From NCBI RefSeq assembly GCF_025685625.1, contig NZ_JAGSYI010000002.1, positions 620,001-684,000 on the forward strand: 64,000 nt of DNA, in the 5' to 3' direction. Position numbers and translations under genes: made by a program. The notes below the pieces were generated by a model. It did no database searches, was not told the origin of the DNA, and saw nothing but the letters and a program-made list of their open reading frames with translations. This DNA is from Acidicapsa acidisoli. Lineage in GTDB: Bacteria; Acidobacteriota; Terriglobia; Terriglobales; Acidobacteriaceae. Below are positions 61,141-64,000 of this stretch, in pieces (the stretch's first letter is position 1; each line of letters starts with the position of its first letter).

Positions 61141-63182
61141 CGTTCACTCCAGCGCACGCCACGATAGGTTTGCGTCGCGGGAGCATTGAGGCTCCGCACC
61201 CATCCGGCGAGGTTGGCATAGTCTTCGGCAACGACGGCGTTGGGGGCGTAATCCATTACGGTCATTCCTTCGGCAAGAGCTTCGCTGACTGCGGGACTGC
61301 GACGCAGCGCGAATGGCAACAGACGGTCCCCGATCTGCTCGCGCAGGATCTCGCGAACATCGAGATGCAGGGGCAAAGAATAGTCAAACTGGTTTAGTAC
61401 ATAGTACGGCATGATCTGCTTGCCGCCGGCATTGGCGACGTTGCCGCTGTTGCGGAAAAAGGCTTCAATGGCACCGACGCTGACGACCGAGTTCATATCG
61501 GGAAGGACAGGGACAAGTACGACCGGCGCGAGGCGAAGGACACGCCGCGTGGTGGAACCGGAAGCCGTGGGCAGATCGACGAGAACGCGATTCGCGCCGC
61601 GAGTATAGCGAGCGACTTCCGACGCCAGCCAGTCCTGATTCGTATCCTGATTTGGCGTATGGCCGGGGTCGGCGCTGCGCTCGGGTGGCTGGCCTTCTGG
61701 GTCGAGGGTGACGAGCTGAATGGGTGCGTCTGTGCTGACGCCTGGAGGATTGAAGGTGCGCAGCATTCCGGGACGCTGATCGCGTGCGCCGAAGAAGAAT
61801 GGAAGCAGTCCGTAGGCGGCTGTATCGACGAGCAGGATACGTTCTCCGCGCGAAGACAATGCCCTGCCGAGCGATGCGACGAGGCTGGTCTTACCGACTC
61901 CGCCGGCGAGGGAAAAGACAGCGAGCACGGGAACCCGAGCGGCGGGTTGCGACGGAACCGGTTCGGGCGCGGATTGCGGATCGAAGACGCTCTTGAGCGC
62001 ATACCAGCGATTGGCGATGCGGTCGCGCGAGCCTGCTAGGGTGTCATCGACGAATCCGGAATTTTGGCCTGAATTGGGTGAGTTGCCGGGACCTTGTCCT
62101 GATCCTTGTGCCAATCCTTGCCCTGGCCCCTGGGCGTACATCGGAATGGGCGTCCCCGTCTGCTGCGCGACTGGATAGTTTCTCTGCGCGGCGTATTGGG
62201 TCAAAGACGGTTGCTGCGCGGGAGCAGACGGCAATTCGGGGGCGAGCCACGCCGGCCGCGAAGCTGCGTCGCGGAACTCGCGCGGCTCTCGCAGTTCTGC
62301 CGGGTGCCAGGGAGAGGATTGATAGGACTCCGCCTGCGGTGCGGCAAAGGACTCCACTGGATATTGCGGCAGAGCGTATTGAGGAGCTGGGTAGTCGGGA
62401 AACGCGTTCGGGACCGAAGCTGGCGGCGGATAGGACGGAACCTGAAAGGAATTCGAATAGCCTGACTGACTGCTTCCTGACTGATTGGAGACCGCTGTCG
62501 GGTACGGAGCGGGCGGATATTCCGGCGCGCGTTCGGCTGGGAGGGAATACGAAGGGAATACTGTCCGCTGCGGCTCTGAGGAAAAGGACGGGCTGTGAAT
62601 GGGCACTCGTTCGGCGTGTTGAGACGGCGCGAACGGCTGACCGCCGGACGGCCCGGATGAGCAAATTGACGCGGGATTGGGCGACTGTGCGCTGGCCTGA
62701 GGAAAAGACGGCTGCGGATTCCCCGCCGCGAACGGCGAACCCAGGCTGCCTGGGTGGGACTCGGGCAGAGCAGGCTGCCACGCCCGCTGCTGTGCGGCCT
62801 GACGCTGCGCTTCCTGAGCCGCGAGAACTGCCTGGCGCTCGGCCTCGGCCTGGCGCGCGATCTCGGCAAGACGCTCAGCTTCGGCCTGGCGCGCCGTCTC
62901 GGCGGCTTCGGCGGCAAGGCGAGCCGCGATTTGCGCCTCTTCCTGGCGCTGGCGTTCGGCTTCTTCTTCCTCGCGCCGCCTCTGTTCCGCTAATGCCTCT
63001 TCAACCCGCAGGCGGGCTTCTTCTCGAGCCTGCGCCCGAGATGCTGAGAAATCGCGGTATTTTGCGCCATGCAGATTGGCCCAGGAATAGAGTGTTGCGA
63101 CATCTTCCGGAGTCGATGTATCGCCTTGCTCGATCTGGGACTTGGAAGCGATCGGATTTGAATCTGGCACAGCCATCTGCAA
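61137..63182 (-). CDS. BcsQ-like ParA ATPase with long N-terminal coiled coil
   Basis: 681 residues, much longer than BcsQ (about 250). Residues 47-133 are a charged coiled coil (E-A-R-L-R-V-E-E-A-L-A-E), 135-400 are P/S/Q/Y-rich and disordered, and 419-681 are the MinD/ParA ATPase. Walker A reads A-G-G-V-G-K-T (426-432): the usual first Lys is Ala, while K431 stays. V-L-V-D-L-P (Walker B-like) follows near 533. BcsQ-type proteins localise cellulose synthase to a cell pole. Opens the bcs operon; ATG 63182. Confidence 0.85.
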   Translation of the reverse strand: MQMAVPDSNPIASKSQIEQGDTSTPEDVATLYSWANLHGAKYRDFSASRAQAREEARLRVEEALAEQRRREEEEAERQRQEEAQIAARLAAEAAETARQAEAERLAEIARQAEAERQAVLAAQEAQRQAAQQRAWQPALPESHPGSLGSPFAAGNPQPSFPQASAQSPNPASICSSGPSGGQPFAPSQHAERVPIHSPSFSSEPQRTVFPSYSLPAERAPEYPPAPYPTAVSNQSGSSQSGYSNSFQVPSYPPPASVPNAFPDYPAPQYALPQYPVESFAAPQAESYQSSPWHPAELREPREFRDAASRPAWLAPELPSAPAQQPSLTQYAAQRNYPVAQQTGTPIPMYAQGPGQGLAQGSGQGPGNSPNSGQNSGFVDDTLAGSRDRIANRWYALKSVFDPQSAPEPVPSQPAARVPVLAVFSLAGGVGKTSLVASLGRALSSRGERILLVDTAAYGLLPFFFGARDQRPGMLRTFNPPGVSTDAPIQLVTLDPEGQPPERSADPGHTPNQDTNQDWLASEVARYTRGANRVLVDLPTASGSTTRRVLRLAPVVLVPVLPDMNSVVSVGAIEAFFRNSGNVANAGGKQIMPYYVLNQFDYSLPLHLDVREILREQIGDRLLPFALRRSPAVSEALAEGMTVMDYAPNAVVAEDYANLAGWVRSLNAPATQTYRGVRWSER

Positions 63183-63730
63183 CTCTCCACGGCAACTCTG
63201 GATTGCCGAACTTCTGGACTTCTCATAGCGTCCGATAAGTGAGACGGAATCGCGCGTGGAAGTCCAAAGAAACCGCGGCCAAAATCGTTACAATCATTGC
63301 GCCGAACGCCGGATACGCGAATGGAGACGGAGCTTGCAGAACAGGCTTCTGGTCAAGACTTTAGGGTGAGCCTGTTAGCAGAACGATAACACCCCTGCGG
63401 TTACCCTCGTGTACCACTTTCTTGTTACCGGCGGCTCAGTGCCTAATCGGGACGGCGAGTAAGCATTTTTCTTGCTGTACGGTAACATTTTGAGGGTCTT
63501 CCAAGAGATAGCAAGTCTGGTGCATGACAGGGCACTCCGTGAATCGGCCGACCGGTAGCCCTCATGAAACCTTCTGCTATAGGAAGAATCGGCAGATTGA
63601 GGTAATTTTGTGGTCGAAAATCGGGCCGTGACTCGATTGCCAGATTTGCGATTGGTGGGCCTGGAAGGAATCAGGACGGAATCTGACCCGGCCGGAGATT
63701 GTGCTACCTTTGTAAATGGAAGGCCTTCAG
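63183..63730. other. Region upstream of the bcs operon and tRNA
   Basis: 548 bases without a convincing gene. It should carry the bcs promoter on the minus strand. No clear riboswitch or operator was found; the short direct pieces GGTTACC, GTTACCGG and GGTAACA are noted. Confidence 0.5.
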
Positions 63731-63806
63731 GAGCACGTAGCTCAGTTGGTAGAGCAACGCACTTTTAATGCGTGGGTCCTGGGTTCGACTCCCAGCGTGC
63801 TCACCA
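63731..63806 (+). tRNA. tRNA-Lys (UUU)
   Basis: GAGCACG (63731-63737) pairs with CGTGCTC (63796-63802), then A and encoded CCA. The D arm GCTCAGTTGGTAGAGC and T arm GGGTTCGACTCCC are normal; anticodon loop CTTTTAA reads UUU, lysine. Confidence 0.97.
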
Positions 63807-63861
63807 CTCCGCAGGCCGCCCACCCTTTCAAAACTGAATAGCAATGCAGTGACAGGGATCT

Positions 63862-63897
63862 TCGCGAGCGGTTTGTGTAAATGCAAACCGCTCGCGA
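63862..63897. terminator. Bidirectional terminator between tRNA-Lys and the next gene
   Basis: TCGCGAGCGGTTTG (63862-63875) and CAAACCGCTCGCGA (63884-63897) form a 14-bp perfect stem with an 8-nt loop, between the tRNA and the convergent partial gene. Confidence 0.8.
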
Positions 63898-63915
63898 GAG
63901 CCATGAGGCGAATTT

Positions 63916-64000
63916 TTACTCTGTGGCTTCGGTTTCGGTGACGGTGACAGTGACGGGAGCTTCCAGCTTGAAGTGCCAGATGAACTGGGTACCGCTCCAC
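63916..64000 (-). CDS. C-terminal end of a gene cut by the window
   Basis: The last 28 codons read W-S-G-T-Q-F-I-W-H-F-K-L-E-A-P and then V-T-V-T-V-T-E-T-E, with stop TAA at 63918-63916. The Thr/Val/Glu tail looks like a real protein C-terminus; no family can be named from so short a piece. The gene continues beyond position 64000. Confidence 0.5.
   Translation of the reverse strand, partial: WSGTQFIWHFKLEAPVTVTVTETEATE

Noticed and set aside
1-64000. CRISPR arrays, rRNA genes, phage structural genes, intact transposases
   Set aside because: None seen on either strand on reading; only short palindromic repeats occur.

Overview
The window looks like a chromosomal segment from an Acidobacteriota soil bacterium of the Acidobacteriaceae/Terriglobales type. 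The basis is a large Oar-like TonB-dependent receptor with an N-terminal carboxypeptidase-regulatory domain, a PadR regulator coupled to an ADOP-type (acidobacterial duplicated orphan permease) MacB-like protein, a fused BcsA-BcsB cellulose synthase, GC-rich codon use, and several families of short palindromic intergenic repeats. This assignment is inferred from gene content; no database search was possible.

Layout. 1-6.4 kb: a small membrane protein, a secreted pullulanase-like GH13 enzyme with three tandem PUD modules, and a convergent secreted GH18 chitinase (extracellular polysaccharide use). 6.9-9.0 kb: a tightly overlapped three-gene cassette of unknown function with lower-GC codon use, the best candidate here for an undescribed accessory system. 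9-10 kb: no confident gene, but a parS-like palindrome. 10-15.2 kb: phosphoglycolate phosphatase-like HAD protein, TonB-dependent receptor, two small minus-strand proteins, a repeat-rich membrane-anchored protein. 15.2-20 kb (minus strand): SDR oxidoreductase, DUF2164 protein, secreted protein, M50 metalloprotease with zinc ribbon, and a family of three zinc-ribbon membrane paralogs, the last internally deleted. 20-24 kb: hypothetical genes, an orphan alpha/beta-hydrolase thioesterase, repeats, and a truncated OLD/RecF-like ATPase.

24-34 kb: uvrB, a degenerate receiver protein, a double-domain universal stress protein, and a cytochrome c maturation cluster (ccmF, ccmH, a CcmI-like small protein) with two further membrane proteins, then a YncE-like beta-propeller. 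34-43 kb: stand-alone tandem Clp-N protein, ZIP transporter, ClC channel, family 2 glycosyltransferase with a divergent polytopic membrane protein, then a split KdpD-like pair whose kinase lacks the phospho-accepting histidine. 43-48 kb: PadR/ADOP operon with a visible operator, VOC protein, and a four-gene DUF2089/SHOCT-like operon. 48-50 kb: an RHS tip (toxin-like) with a DUF3592 membrane protein, flanked by a decayed duplicate of the RHS core. 50-63.2 kb: a minus-strand cellulose operon in transcription order bcsQ-like, bcsAB, bcsZ, bcsC. The window ends with tRNA-Lys(UUU) and the 3' end of another gene.

Functionally the window combines polysaccharide breakdown (GH13, GH18), cellulose production controlled by c-di-GMP (the PilZ motif in BcsAB is intact), outer-membrane uptake, envelope stress and signalling parts (M50 protease, USP, Clp-N, KdpD), and scattered mobile or decayed elements. 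Starts were chosen by Shine-Dalgarno position and signal peptide; where they differ from the longest reading frame this is stated.
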